Origin: Blautia faecicola
GTDB taxonomy: Bacteria; Bacillota; Clostridia; Lachnospirales; Lachnospiraceae
Assembly (NCBI RefSeq): GCF_004123145.1
Contig: NZ_SDKC01000001.1
Coordinates: forward strand, 2,327,501-2,391,500
Reading direction: 5' to 3'
DNA length: 64,000 bases
Position numbers and translations under genes: made by a program. Below the pieces are notes generated by a model, which was not told the DNA's origin, did not search any database, and saw only the letters and a program-made list of their open reading frames with translations. Each line of letters begins with the position of its first letter. The stretch's first letter is position 1. Shown here piece after piece: positions 23,660 to 33,303 of the stretch.

Positions 23660-24940
23660 TTATTTATCTTCATATACGACTCTTCCACCACAAATCGTCA
23701 CTTTCACTTTGCCGTTTACTTTTTTACCATGGAACGGTGTGTTCTTACCCTTCGATACAAAATCTTTCACATCGATCACATACGATTCTTTCGGATCGAT
23801 CACAACCACATCCGCATCTTTTCCCGGTTTCAGGGATCCTTTGTTGGCAAGATGCAGGATCTTCGCCGGATTGTAACTCATCTTTTCTGCCATCTGCATC
23901 GGTGTGATCCATCCTTTGTCCACCAGTTCGGTGATGGTCAGAGATACACTGGTTTCCAGTCCCACGATACCAAACGGCGCGCTCTTCATAGAAACACCCT
24001 TTTCCACCATCGTATGTGGTGCATGGTCGGTGCTGATCACATCAAAGACATCATTTTTCAGTCCTTCCAGAAGTGCCTGCCGGTCTTCTTTTGTGCGCAG
24101 TGGTGGATTCATCTTATAATTAGTATCACCTTCCACGATATCATCCGAAGTCAGTGTAAAATGATGGGGGCATACTTCACCGGATACAGAGATTCCTTCT
24201 TCTTTTGCCAGACGCAGCATCACTTCACTGTCTTTTGTGGAACAATGACAAAGATGCAGGTGGCATCCGGTATCTTTTGCGATCAAAATATCTCTTGCTA
24301 CAATAGTATCTTCCACTGCGTTACAAATTCCAGGCAGACCAAACTTCTCGGAATTGGTATCTTCATTCATACAGCCGCCGTTTACCATATGAATATCTTC
24401 ACAATGTGCCAGTACCGGAATATTCATGCGTGCTGCAATCTGCATCGCTTCTTTATAAATCTGCGCATTCATAACAGATTTTCCATCCTCACTGATCGCC
24501 GGCGCGCCCGCCCGAACCATCCCTTCAATATCAGAAAGTTCCTCGCCTTTCATCCCCTGAGTGATAGCTCCTGCCTGCAGGACATTGACCAGATTACACT
24601 GCGTTGCTTTATTTTTCACATAAGAAAGTCGTTCCGGATTATCAATGACCGGTTTTGTGTTTGGCATAGCAACCAGTGTTGTAACACCACCCCTTGCCGC
24701 AGCCTTCGATCCGGTAAATACATCCTCTTTATGTGTCAGCCCCGGATCGCGCAGATGTACATGCATATCGATCAGCCCCGGCATGACGTAGCAGCCTCTG
24801 GCATCGATCACCCGATCGGCTTCTTCTTTGATGTTCTCTTTCACTTCCTGGATCTTATCATCTTCCAACAGTACATCTGCAACCTGATCCAGCTTTGTAT
24901 CCGGATCGATCACATGACCATTTTTTATCAGGATTTTCAT
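23660..24940 (-). CDS. pyrC: Dihydroorotase
   Basis: Closes carbamoyl-aspartate to dihydroorotate. The start is the ATG at 24940 (MKILIKNGHVID) with AAAGGATG upstream; the frame running to 25039 crosses the putative promoter region and is not used. The zinc motif 'MHVHLRDPGLTHKED' (His-x-His), the later His residues in 'VLAHCEDIHM' and 'LHLCHCSTKDSE', and 'ISTDHAPHT' identify a class I enzyme. It has 426 residues. It is the first gene of the pyr operon. A hairpin GTTCC/GGAAC in its leader does not match a PyrR-binding loop well. Confidence 0.95.
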   Translation of the reverse strand: MKILIKNGHVIDPDTKLDQVADVLLEDDKIQEVKENIKEEADRVIDARGCYVMPGLIDMHVHLRDPGLTHKEDVFTGSKAAARGGVTTLVAMPNTKPVIDNPERLSYVKNKATQCNLVNVLQAGAITQGMKGEELSDIEGMVRAGAPAISEDGKSVMNAQIYKEAMQIAARMNIPVLAHCEDIHMVNGGCMNEDTNSEKFGLPGICNAVEDTIVARDILIAKDTGCHLHLCHCSTKDSEVMLRLAKEEGISVSGEVCPHHFTLTSDDIVEGDTNYKMNPPLRTKEDRQALLEGLKNDVFDVISTDHAPHTMVEKGVSMKSAPFGIVGLETSVSLTITELVDKGWITPMQMAEKMSYNPAKILHLANKGSLKPGKDADVVVIDPKESYVIDVKDFVSKGKNTPFHGKKVNGKVKVTICGGRVVYEDK

Positions 24941-25075
24941 ATTGCATCCTTTCCTGAAGCTTCTGCATCTTTTGCATATCTTCACACTTTTTTTCGTTCC
25001 CTCTTTCTGTAAGGAACCCTGTTTTCCATCTACTATCATACACGAAAACTGTACTGAAATAAAGCCTTTTTCTGC

Positions 25076-25104
25076 TTGACTTTTACAAATATTCCAACTA
25101 TAAT
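25076..25104 (+). promoter_or_regulatory. Promoter of the cold-shock gene
   Basis: -35 TTGACT (25076-25081), 17-base spacer, -10 TATAAT (25099-25104). Its start point lies about 165 bases before the coding region, so the transcript has a long leader. Confidence 0.85.
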
Positions 25105-25110
25105 GAGCAT

Positions 25111-25272
25111 TGTAGAAGGAAATTGGATATATCTAATATTACCCATCGGGCTGAACGGGATTATTATTTATTTTATCAATGCTAATCTCCAGAGCCGGGT
25201 GGATTTTTTATCTCTGGAATTATTCTTCTGCATTATATTTTCTATTTATTTTATTTTTATGGAGGTAATATC
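25111..25272 (+). promoter_or_regulatory. Long 5' leader of the cold-shock mRNA
   Basis: About 160 AU-rich bases between the predicted start and the ATG. Long structured leaders are usual for csp mRNAs, where they change fold with temperature. A 66-codon frame overlaps this stretch but begins within the -35 box, so it is not a gene. Confidence 0.6.
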
Positions 25273-25473
25273 ATGAACAAGGGAACTGTAAAATGGTTCA
25301 ATGCTGAAAAAGGCTATGGTTTCATCACAGGAGAAGACGGAGCAGATGTATTCGTTCATTTCTCTGCAATCCAGGGAGAAGGCTTCAAATCCTTAGACGA
25401 AGGACAGGCTGTAACTTATGATTTAACCGAAGGCGCTCGCGGAATGCAGGCAGCTAACGTTGTAAAATTATAA
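25273..25473 (+). CDS. Cold-shock protein (CspA family)
   Basis: A 66-residue single-domain RNA chaperone with the OB fold. Both RNA-binding motifs are present: 'KGYGFIT' (RNP1) and 'VFVHFSAI' (RNP2). The start has GGAGGTAATATC. It is a single-gene unit with a promoter, a long leader and a strong terminator at 25492-25525. Confidence 0.98.
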   Translation: MNKGTVKWFNAEKGYGFITGEDGADVFVHFSAIQGEGFKSLDEGQAVTYDLTEGARGMQAANVVKL

Positions 25474-25491
25474 TTTTAAGAAACAAGAGAG

Positions 25492-25525
25492 AACCGGCAG
25501 GCTTTGAGGGTCTGCCGGTTTTTTT
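25492..25525 (+). terminator. Terminator of the cold-shock gene
   Basis: Perfect stem AACCGGCAG (25492-25500) with CTGCCGGTT (25512-25520), then a T run. Confidence 0.95.
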
Positions 25526-25614
25526 GTATTGTATAGCAACAGTTGATCCAGTGGAGCAGTTTTGATTACTCTTTTTATTGAGAATTCCATCATCCTCCCT
25601 TCGCTGTGCCCTGA

Positions 25615-25780
25615 CTAGAGCGTGTTTGAAAAAGGCTTTTCGTGAGCTGCGAGTCCCAGTTTGTGGGAGATTTTATCCGAATGAGGGCGGCGTAGCGGGC
25701 TACGGCAACCGAATAAGGGTAAAATATACCGCAAAGTGGGGCTTGCAGATTGCGGAAATGATTTTTCAGACACGCTCTAG
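25615..25780. mobile_element. 166-bp palindromic element with 19-bp TIRs
   Basis: The ends CTAGAGCGTGTTTGAAAAA and its inverted partner differ at one base. The whole element is a long imperfect palindrome centred near GTAGCGGGCTAC: for example 'CTGCGAGTCCCAGTTTGTGGGAGA' on the left is mirrored by 'CTGCAAGCCCCACTTTGCGGTATA' read from the right on the other strand. If the target duplication is TA, the element proper is GAGCGTG...CACGCTC (25618-25777). The ends resemble those of IS5-type elements (IS427 group), which is from memory. No coding capacity. It is unrelated to the GTTACTGTTCA elements. Confidence 0.75.
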
Positions 25781-25814
25781 AACGCTGTGGAAGAAATTGT
25801 CTCCTGTGTCCCAT

Positions 25815-25846
25815 ACAAAAAAAGCAGACCCATACGGATCTGCTTT
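25815..25846 (-). terminator. Terminator after rpmF
   Basis: Stem AAAGCAGA (25821-25828) with TCTGCTTT (25839-25846); on the minus strand it is followed by TTTTTTT. Confidence 0.9.
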
Positions 25847-25859
25847 CTAATTGCTTGAA

Positions 25860-26042
25860 TTAAGCTTCCTGAGAAACGATTTCTCTCTTGTTGTAGGAAC
25901 CACAAGCTTTGCATACTCTGTGAGGCATCATCAGCGCACCACATTTGCTGCATTTTACCAGGTTCGGAGCAGCCATTTTCCAGTTTGCTCTTCTTTTATC
26001 TCTTCTGGCTTTAGATGATTTATTCTTTGGACAGATGGACAT
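25860..26042 (-). CDS. rpmF: 50S ribosomal protein L32
   Basis: 60 residues with the L32 start (MSICPKNKSSKARRDKRRANW) and a four-cysteine zinc ribbon CSKCGALMMPHRVCKACG. The zinc form is intact. It follows the DUF177 gene by 3 bases, the almost universal pairing in bacteria. Confidence 0.98.
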   Translation of the reverse strand: MSICPKNKSSKARRDKRRANWKMAAPNLVKCSKCGALMMPHRVCKACGSYNKREIVSQEA

Positions 26043-26045
26043 CAG

Positions 26046-26573
26046 TTACACCTCCTTAAAATTCTTAAATATATCACTGATAACAGCCATTCTGGGATCT
26101 AAATCTGCCGTATCGCAATCACAGGATCCCTGATTTAGATTTGCTCCACAACGGCTACAGATTCCTTTACAGTCCTCTTTGCAGAGTACCCGCATTGGCC
26201 AATTGATTAGTATTTCATTATGCAGCAGCTTATCGGTATCCAGCTCTTTGTTCTGGATAAAACTGCTTTCATCCAATGCCTCAATCCGTTCTTCCTCGGA
26301 CAGCTTCATATCAATCTCCTCGTCATAATCGACCGGACATGATACCAGCACCGGCTCCAGACATCTGGAACATGGAATCCATACAGCAACCTGACCTTCC
26401 GCACGGATACTCAGAATCTGATTCTCTTTGTGCTTGATCGTCAGCATCACCGGCTCGTTCTCTCCATAAGAAAACTCACCCAGTTCACAGGAAAAAGTAT
26501 CTCCTGACGACAATATTTCTACCTGTTGTTGCTTTCCTTCATGAGTCAGTAATTTGGATAAATCAATCAGCAT
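26046..26573 (-). CDS. DUF177 (YceD-like) protein
   Basis: A 175-residue member of the DUF177 family, which is linked to 23S rRNA/ribosome maturation in bacteria and plants. It carries CSRC at about residue 68 and CKEDCKGICSRCG near residue 140, the usual Cys cluster. It is encoded directly before rpmF and shares its promoter, which has a perfect consensus. Confidence 0.93.
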   Translation of the reverse strand: MLIDLSKLLTHEGKQQQVEILSSGDTFSCELGEFSYGENEPVMLTIKHKENQILSIRAEGQVAVWIPCSRCLEPVLVSCPVDYDEEIDMKLSEEERIEALDESSFIQNKELDTDKLLHNEILINWPMRVLCKEDCKGICSRCGANLNQGSCDCDTADLDPRMAVISDIFKNFKEV

Positions 26574-26599
26574 AATTCACTCCTAACCACACTTCTCCA

Positions 26600-26628
26600 A
26601 TTATACAGAAGCATTTTCTTTTTGTCAA
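26600..26628 (-). promoter_or_regulatory. Consensus promoter of DUF177-rpmF
   Basis: Reading leftward: -35 TTGACA (26623-26628), 17-base spacer, -10 TATAAT (26600-26605). Both boxes match the sigma-A consensus exactly. Confidence 0.9.
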
Positions 26629-26707
26629 CTGTTTTTTCCTGACAACCTGCAATATTTCTGAAATATTTTTACAATAATTACAGATTGTCCTGTCTTTCAG
26701 TGGGAAG

Positions 26708-26745
26708 AAAATCCCCTTCGGCTTACAGTCAAAAGGGGACTTTCT
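26708..26745 (-). terminator. Terminator after ackA
   Basis: Stem ATCCCCTT (26711-26718) with AAGGGGAC (26733-26740), GAAA/TTTC around it, and a T-rich tail on the minus strand. Confidence 0.75.
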
Positions 26746-26777
26746 TTTATATATAATCTTACAGTTTTTCTCTGTTT

Positions 26778-27968
26778 TTATACCAGAGCTACTGTTTCAC
26801 GGCAGATAGCCAGTTCTTCGTTTGTCGGGATTACTGCAACTTTTACTTTGGAATCCGGAGTAGAAATTACGATTTCTTCTCCTCTGTGTCCGTTTGCATC
26901 TTTGTCCAGTGTAACTCCCAGGTAACCCAGATAGCTTACTACTTTTTCACGTACCGGAATTGCATTCTCACCGATACCTGCGGTAAATACGATCGCATCT
27001 ACACCGTTCATAGCTGCTACATAGCCGCCAACGAATTTTGCGATACCGTATGCCAGAACATCGATTGCATTTGCTGCATCCTGGTTTCCGCCTTCTGCTG
27101 CTTCGTTCAGATCACGGAAGTCACTTGACAGACCGCCGGACAGACCGAACAGACCGGATTTTTTATTCAGTACATTCATTATCTGGGAGATATCCAGGTT
27201 TTCTTTCTTTGCGATGAATTCCATGATAGCCGGATCGATGTTACCGGAACGGGTTCCCATAACAACACCTTCCAGTGGAGTCAGACCCATGGTGGTATCT
27301 ACACATTTTCCGTTTACTACGGCACTGATAGAAGATCCGTTACCCAGATGGCAAACGATTACTTTGGAGTCTTCCGGGTTCAGTCCCAGGAATTCTACGG
27401 CACGTTTGGATACAAAGCTGTGGCTTGTACCATGGAAACCGTATCTTCTTACTTTGTAGTTCTTGTAGTATTCCAGTGGCAGACCGTACAGATATGCTTT
27501 TGCAGGCATGGTCTGATGGAAAGCGGTATCAAATACTGCTACCTGCGGTACACCTGGCATCAGTTCGCCGCATACACGGATACCGATCAGGTTTGCCGGG
27601 TTGTGCAAAGGTGCCAGATCGTTACACTCTTCTACAGCCTGGATTACTTCGTCTGTGATAACTACGGAAGAAGCAAATTTTTCTCCGCCGTGTACGACAC
27701 GGTGTCCGATTGCATTTACTTCTTTCAGGCTTGCGATTGCACCTGTTTTATCATTGGTCAGGGCATCCAGAACCATCTGGATGGCTTCTTTATGTGTCGG
27801 CATGGAAGCTTCTGTGATTTCTTTGTCGCATCCTGCTTTCTGGTATACCAGTCTTCCGTCGATTCCGATTCTCTCACAGAGACCTTTTGCCAGAACTTCT
27901 TCTGTATCGGAGTTGATCAGCTGATATTTCAGAGATGAACTTCCGCAGTTGATTACTAATACGTTCAT
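26778..27968 (-). CDS. ackA: Acetate kinase
   Basis: Makes ATP from acetyl phosphate, the energy-yielding end of acetate fermentation. The start is the ATG at 27968 (MNVLVINCGSSSLKYQ) with a GGAGGAAG site; five extra upstream codons are unsupported. 'VFDTAFHQTMP' and 'RRYGFHGTSH' are signature blocks and 'GTRSGNIDP' follows. 396 residues, normal. It lies 40 bases after pta in the same unit. Confidence 0.98.
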   Translation of the reverse strand: MNVLVINCGSSSLKYQLINSDTEEVLAKGLCERIGIDGRLVYQKAGCDKEITEASMPTHKEAIQMVLDALTNDKTGAIASLKEVNAIGHRVVHGGEKFASSVVITDEVIQAVEECNDLAPLHNPANLIGIRVCGELMPGVPQVAVFDTAFHQTMPAKAYLYGLPLEYYKNYKVRRYGFHGTSHSFVSKRAVEFLGLNPEDSKVIVCHLGNGSSISAVVNGKCVDTTMGLTPLEGVVMGTRSGNIDPAIMEFIAKKENLDISQIMNVLNKKSGLFGLSGGLSSDFRDLNEAAEGGNQDAANAIDVLAYGIAKFVGGYVAAMNGVDAIVFTAGIGENAIPVREKVVSYLGYLGVTLDKDANGHRGEEIVISTPDSKVKVAVIPTNEELAICRETVALV

Positions 27969-28008
27969 GTTTTCTTCCTCCACTTAAACATCCTTTTATG
28001 TATCTGTT

Positions 28009-29022
<1,014 letters not shown>

Positions 29023-29043
29023 CTATTTTGCTCACTACATAAA

Positions 29044-29072
29044 ATTATACTCTTTTTCCTTTACAGTGACAA
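29044..29072 (-). promoter_or_regulatory. Promoter of pta-ackA
   Basis: Reading leftward: -35 TTGTCA (29067-29072), 17-base spacer, -10 TATAAT (29044-29049). Confidence 0.8.
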
Positions 29073-29118
29073 GGTTAGTTAATTTTTTAACATATATTCT
29101 TTATTTCTCCGGAAAGCC

Positions 29119-29147
29119 TTGTTTTTCTGCATTTTCCCTGTTAGAAT
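29119..29147 (+). promoter_or_regulatory. Promoter of tmcAL
   Basis: -35 TTGTTT (29119-29124), 17-base spacer, -10 TAGAAT (29142-29147). It points away from the pta promoter; the two lie 46 bases apart. Confidence 0.6.
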
Positions 29148-29182
29148 GAGAAAATAATTTATGTATTTTTTGAGGTGCAACC

Positions 29183-30409
29183 ATGAAAATTGCCGGAATC
29201 ATCGCGGAATATAATCCGTTTCACACAGGACATGCCTATCATATACAGAAAACAAGAGAACTTACAGGAGCCGATTATATCGTCGTTGTCATGAGCGGAG
29301 ATTTTGTACAGCGGGGAGCACCCGCCTTGTATTCCAAGCATCTGCGCACTCGGATGGCACTTCTCGGCGGTGCGGACCTGGTCTTCGAACTGCCGGCAAC
29401 CCATGCCTGCGAGAGTGCGGAATTCTTTGCGCAGAGTGCCGTCGGACTGCTTGACGGACTCGGCTGTGTGGATGTTCTTTCTTTTGGAAGCGAAAGCGGA
29501 GACATCGAACCGTTTTTACAGCTCGGAGCTTTTCTTGCCACCGAGACGCCGGAATATCAGAATCTTTTAAAAAAATATCTGAAGAAAGGTGAATCCTTCC
29601 CCAAAGCGCGCAGTCTTGCCCTTCAGGAGCTGCTTTCGGACACCGATACAGATACCGGAACCTTTTTGCAGACGCCGAATAATATTCTCGGTGTGGAATA
29701 CTGTAAGGCACTCTGCCGACGGAACAGTCCGATCCGGCCGTTTACGGTGAAACGCGAAGGAAACGCCTATCACGAGGAATCATTAAAAGAACAGTTTCCT
29801 TCTGCTTCCGCTATCCGTGCCCTGTGGAAATCTGCGGACTGCAAGATGTCAGATTCTACTGTATCTTCCTGTTTTCCGCCCGCCATATCTGCGCTTCTTT
29901 CGCAGACTTTCTCCTGCCCGCAGTTTCTGGATGAGGAGGATTTTTCTCCTTATCTTCGCTGGCTTCTGTTTTCGACAGACAAAGCACAGCTGGCTTCTTA
30001 TCAGGATGTCACACCGGACTTTGTGCAGCGTCTTTTTCACACCAGAGGTTCTTATGAGAGCTGGGGACAATATGCGGCACTTTTAAAGACGCGGGAACTT
30101 ACCTACAGCCGAATCTGCCGGATGCTGATGCACTGTCTGCTGCAGATTTCCGATGTGCCGCCTCTTTCCTACGCCCGCCTGCTCGGTTTCCGCCGTCAGG
30201 CATCACCGGTACTCTCCGCACTCAAAAAGCACAGTTCCATCCCGTTCATTACAAAGGCAGCGGATGCATCTTCCCTGTTGTCCGACGAATCCGCTGCTGT
30301 TTTTGCAAAAAATGTGGAGGTTTCCAATCTTTACGAGAGTGTCTGGTGTGAAAAATATCACACCCCGTTTGTGCATGAATATCAGAAACCTCTTATCATT
30401 CTTCCCTGA
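29183..30409 (+). CDS. tmcAL: tRNA(Met) cytidine acetate ligase
   Basis: A 408-residue member of the YlbM/TmcAL family (DUF795), which uses ATP and acetate to acetylate cytidine-34 of elongator tRNA(Met). The N-terminal nucleotidyltransferase fold shows 'GIIAEYNPFHTGHAYHI' (HxGH) and 'VVMSGDFVQRGAPAL'. 'EFYNPFNP'-like substrate region is represented by 'PNNILGVEYCKAL'. It is divergent from pta-ackA, a common arrangement in Clostridia and suggestive because both use the acetate pool. Confidence 0.93.
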   Translation: MKIAGIIAEYNPFHTGHAYHIQKTRELTGADYIVVVMSGDFVQRGAPALYSKHLRTRMALLGGADLVFELPATHACESAEFFAQSAVGLLDGLGCVDVLSFGSESGDIEPFLQLGAFLATETPEYQNLLKKYLKKGESFPKARSLALQELLSDTDTDTGTFLQTPNNILGVEYCKALCRRNSPIRPFTVKREGNAYHEESLKEQFPSASAIRALWKSADCKMSDSTVSSCFPPAISALLSQTFSCPQFLDEEDFSPYLRWLLFSTDKAQLASYQDVTPDFVQRLFHTRGSYESWGQYAALLKTRELTYSRICRMLMHCLLQISDVPPLSYARLLGFRRQASPVLSALKKHSSIPFITKAADASSLLSDESAAVFAKNVEVSNLYESVWCEKYHTPFVHEYQKPLIILP

Positions 30410-30426
30410 TACCGAGCTCTCATTTT

Positions 30427-30464
30427 CTGCCGATAACTGTTTCCCCTGTTATTGGCAGTTTTTT
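30427..30464 (+). terminator. Terminator of tmcAL
   Basis: Stem CTGCCGATAAC (30427-30437) with GTTATTGGCAG (30448-30458), then TTTTTT. It meets the end of the convergent adhesin gene. Confidence 0.9.
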
Positions 30465-32805
30465 ACTGTTTTTTTCCGTTTTTCTCCTCCGATGCTTTCA
30501 GATGATTGACTTCCACATCATCGTGAGAGTACTCATCAAAAAATACCTTCCGGTTCTCAAATATCACACTTCCGTCTTCCAGTGTCAGATCCGCCGTAAT
30601 CTCCGATCGGATTTTCTGAATTCCGTTTACGGTATCCAGCAATGTATTTTTTACGGTCACATTCGGATCTGAGGACGATGCATCCGTCAGAATATACCGT
30701 GCCGTCAACGGAAGTTCTTCCACCTGATACTGTCCTGCCGGAATGCCGTTCACTTCTGCTTTTCCAACCAGATATTCCTGCTCCTTCACGGATTGTTTCG
30801 TAAAATGAATCATACACTGATACCAGCGCTGAATGCCATCCAGATCTTTTCCCGAGATCCGAAAAAAGAAAGTCGGCGTACCGTGATCCCATACCACCTC
30901 GTCTGCCCTGATTTTTTTCCAGATCGTGAACTTCCGCTCCGGATAATTGTATGCTTCCAGCACAAGATCTGTCGTACCTGCTTCTGTTACCGTAATCTCC
31001 TGCTGCCATCTTCCGCTGTAATGCGCCGGTACTTTTGTTTCACGAATCAGAAATTTTCCCTGATTCTTTCCATCTGCCTTCAGCATCTGCACTGTCTCAT
31101 ACTGCCGGCTTTCGCTGTTGAATATCAGTGTCTGCTCCGGGACGGTACTGTATGTCCCGTTTTCCTGTATCCAGGGAAACACCTGAAACTCCGCATCCGG
31201 AAGCACTTCTTTTGTTTTGCCGTCGTATTTCTTTACCGCCACATGCATCCCGGAAGCTGCTTTTTCATCGCAGAAAACCTCCGGCTCCTCGATCCATGGA
31301 GAATAAAATCCATTCTCATTCATTCGTACCTGGCGTCCTCCGTATTTTTGATATTCTTCCTCATCTTTGCTGTTTTTCAGCTGATACTTCGCGCTATAAT
31401 GTTCGGGCGGCTCCTCTTCCCGGATCAGAAACCATCCGTCTTCCGTATCGGTATATGCAATATTTTCCAGCTGATAGCTGCCATCCTGCATATCTTCAAA
31501 TTCTCCGATCTTTTTACTGTACGCATTGTCCTCATATCCCCATAGTGAAAATTTTGCACCTTTCAGACTGCTTCCGTCATTCTGGTCTTTTTTATAAATC
31601 GTCAGATCTGCCGTAACCTGTGGGATATTCAGATTTGCCGTTTGTTCCATCTTGGTGGTTCCACCGGAGCCATCCCAGGTCAGCAGACATACGTCCTGAA
31701 AATTGGATGCAGCCTTGCATCGGTAGATTCCCGCTCCCCAGTACCGGGGAATACTTGCGGTTACCGTGACCGGTATCTTTTTCCCGGTCAGCTGCCAGCG
31801 TTTGTACTGTTTTTCCGGTATACCCACCCGGAAATCACTGTACGTCTCCTTTCCGCTTTTCTCGACATAAGCACCCTGCGGAACCGATATCTCATATCCG
31901 GTCAGCTGTTCCCGGAAATCATATCCGTAATAGCTGGTAAATACACCGTGAAACGTTCCACCGGACAGATAATTTCCATTGAGCAGCTGCCAGCTGTCGC
32001 TGTAACCGGTCAGTGAAAACTTTGCCTGATCCATATTCAGCCAGCCGTCCCCGGTAAATCCTCCGTAATTATTGCTGTTATTTGCCCCGTTTACGATCTT
32101 TTCAATCCTGTCATACGCGAGGTTCTTTTCCGCTGTCGTCGCATTGCTCTGGTTCATTCCGTTTCTTGCCGCTGCAAGGGTATACTCTCCGTTCAGGATA
32201 TGGATTGCCACCTGCGTGATAAAATAATCCATCTGCCAGTCCCCGGTAGAATACGGACCAAACCGACACGGATACCCGTAATAAAGCGCACCGTAGTACA
32301 TCGCATAGGCTATTTTCCGGTTATTCCATCCGATAAATTCCATTCCAAGACCACCGATCGGACAGTCCTTCTTAAACTCCACACAATAGACATAGCGCCA
32401 CTTTCCCCCGCCGTCTACATTTTTATCATCGCCTTCGATGTACTTGATTCCCATTCCCATGTTCGGTGTTGATGTAGTTCCCGATCCTCCGGTTTTTGAC
32501 AAAAACTTGTCATAACGGACATTGGATACAGGAAGTGTCGCACTGTTGTCAAAAGAATAGGTATCTATATCCGAAGATGTCTGTTGTTTCAGATAAAACT
32601 GGATGCCTTCTTCCTCCTGCTGCTCTGCGGCTTCTTCGTTTGTTTCCTTTTCTTCCAGTTCTTCTTCCTGATATACTTCCGCCTGTTCCTGCATCCCGGT
32701 TCCGGCTCCGTAAATTTTCATTCCACCTGCCAGAGCCAGAGCGGACAGAAAGATTCCAAATGCCAGCCCCGAAACCGTATGTTTGCTTTTTATCCACCTT
32801 CTCAA
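30463..32805 (-). CDS. Thioester-domain surface adhesin with Cna-B-like repeats
   Basis: A 780-residue exported protein. Residues 10-35 form a signal peptide, followed by a Glu-rich linker (41-66). A Cys-Gln thioester (TQXA) domain spans about 95-330: Cys141 in YCVEF and Gln198 in ITQVAIHIL are the expected cross-link partners. Such domains bind host amines covalently. Three Cna-B/SpaA-like domains follow at about 398-500, 520-620 and 625-770, each with a Lys pair near the start (IYKKD, AVKKYD, IWKKI) and a Glu-containing motif (REEEPP, RETKVP, EELP) as used for isopeptide bonds. The C-terminus is hydrophilic with no LPXTG motif or membrane anchor, which is unusual. The TTG start overlaps the sipW stop by 4 bases (TTGA). 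It is the last gene of the operon. Confidence 0.88.
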   Translation of the reverse strand: MRRWIKSKHTVSGLAFGIFLSALALAGGMKIYGAGTGMQEQAEVYQEEELEEKETNEEAAEQQEEEGIQFYLKQQTSSDIDTYSFDNSATLPVSNVRYDKFLSKTGGSGTTSTPNMGMGIKYIEGDDKNVDGGGKWRYVYCVEFKKDCPIGGLGMEFIGWNNRKIAYAMYYGALYYGYPCRFGPYSTGDWQMDYFITQVAIHILNGEYTLAAARNGMNQSNATTAEKNLAYDRIEKIVNGANNSNNYGGFTGDGWLNMDQAKFSLTGYSDSWQLLNGNYLSGGTFHGVFTSYYGYDFREQLTGYEISVPQGAYVEKSGKETYSDFRVGIPEKQYKRWQLTGKKIPVTVTASIPRYWGAGIYRCKAASNFQDVCLLTWDGSGGTTKMEQTANLNIPQVTADLTIYKKDQNDGSSLKGAKFSLWGYEDNAYSKKIGEFEDMQDGSYQLENIAYTDTEDGWFLIREEEPPEHYSAKYQLKNSKDEEEYQKYGGRQVRMNENGFYSPWIEEPEVFCDEKAASGMHVAVKKYDGKTKEVLPDAEFQVFPWIQENGTYSTVPEQTLIFNSESRQYETVQMLKADGKNQGKFLIRETKVPAHYSGRWQQEITVTEAGTTDLVLEAYNYPERKFTIWKKIRADEVVWDHGTPTFFFRISGKDLDGIQRWYQCMIHFTKQSVKEQEYLVGKAEVNGIPAGQYQVEELPLTARYILTDASSSDPNVTVKNTLLDTVNGIQKIRSEITADLTLEDGSVIFENRKVFFDEYSHDDVEVNHLKASEEKNGKKQ

Positions 32806-33296
32806 GTGATCTGTCTCCTTTCTTCTCCTGTCGGGTGCACGATCAGCAGTAAAACAGCTGCTGCCACTGCCAGAAACAGAATCTTCTTTTTTTGCAGCCA
32901 GTTCGCCACATACCCCGCATACGGCACATGAAATACCATTTTTCCAAGATACTGCCCGTACGATACGGCTGCGGGATCTTCTGTCTCATTGGCATCTCCC
33001 TGCGTCACCCAGATTTCTTTCTCTGCATCCTTTTTTACCACCCGGTGAAGTACCGCAATCCCGTTTTTCAGTTTATATGCAATGACATCTCCGGTTTCTA
33101 TCTGTTCCGGCGGAATATTCGAGCAGGTATAGGTAATGCTTCCCACCGGAACTGCCGGTTCCATCGATCCACTCACAACAATTCTCGGTGTACAGCCCGC
33201 CACCCGTGGAAAAATAAACAGCAGAACCCCTGCAATTCCTGTCAATGTCAGAAGGATCCGCAGTCCATACTCTGCATATCTGATCATTTTTCTCAT
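32802..33296 (-). CDS. sipW: Signal peptidase I, SipW type
   Basis: A 164-residue membrane peptidase of the ER/archaeal (SipW) kind. Catalytic Ser44 is in VSGSMEP and the second catalytic residue is His84 in VLHRVV, where ordinary bacterial signal peptidases have Lys. An N-terminal helix (about 12-32) and a C-terminal helix (about 138-155) anchor it. SipW enzymes process TasA-type substrates; three such proteins are encoded directly upstream. 7 bases from the previous gene and overlapping the next. Confidence 0.95.
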   Translation of the reverse strand: MRKMIRYAEYGLRILLTLTGIAGVLLFIFPRVAGCTPRIVVSGSMEPAVPVGSITYTCSNIPPEQIETGDVIAYKLKNGIAVLHRVVKKDAEKEIWVTQGDANETEDPAAVSYGQYLGKMVFHVPYAGYVANWLQKKKILFLAVAAAVLLLIVHPTGEERRQIT

Positions 33297-33303
33297 CTGC
33301 TCA

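Noticed and set aside
23573-25012. A 479-codon open frame on the plus strand
   Set aside because: It mirrors pyrC exactly and shows no domain or start signal of its own.
24941-25070. A PyrR attenuator upstream of pyrC
   Set aside because: A GTTCC/GGAAC hairpin exists, but the conserved PyrR-binding loop and a terminator/antiterminator pair are not seen.
25076-25276. A 66-codon frame ahead of the cold-shock gene
   Set aside because: Its start lies in the -35 box of the csp promoter, so it would not be transcribed from it; it has no ribosome site.
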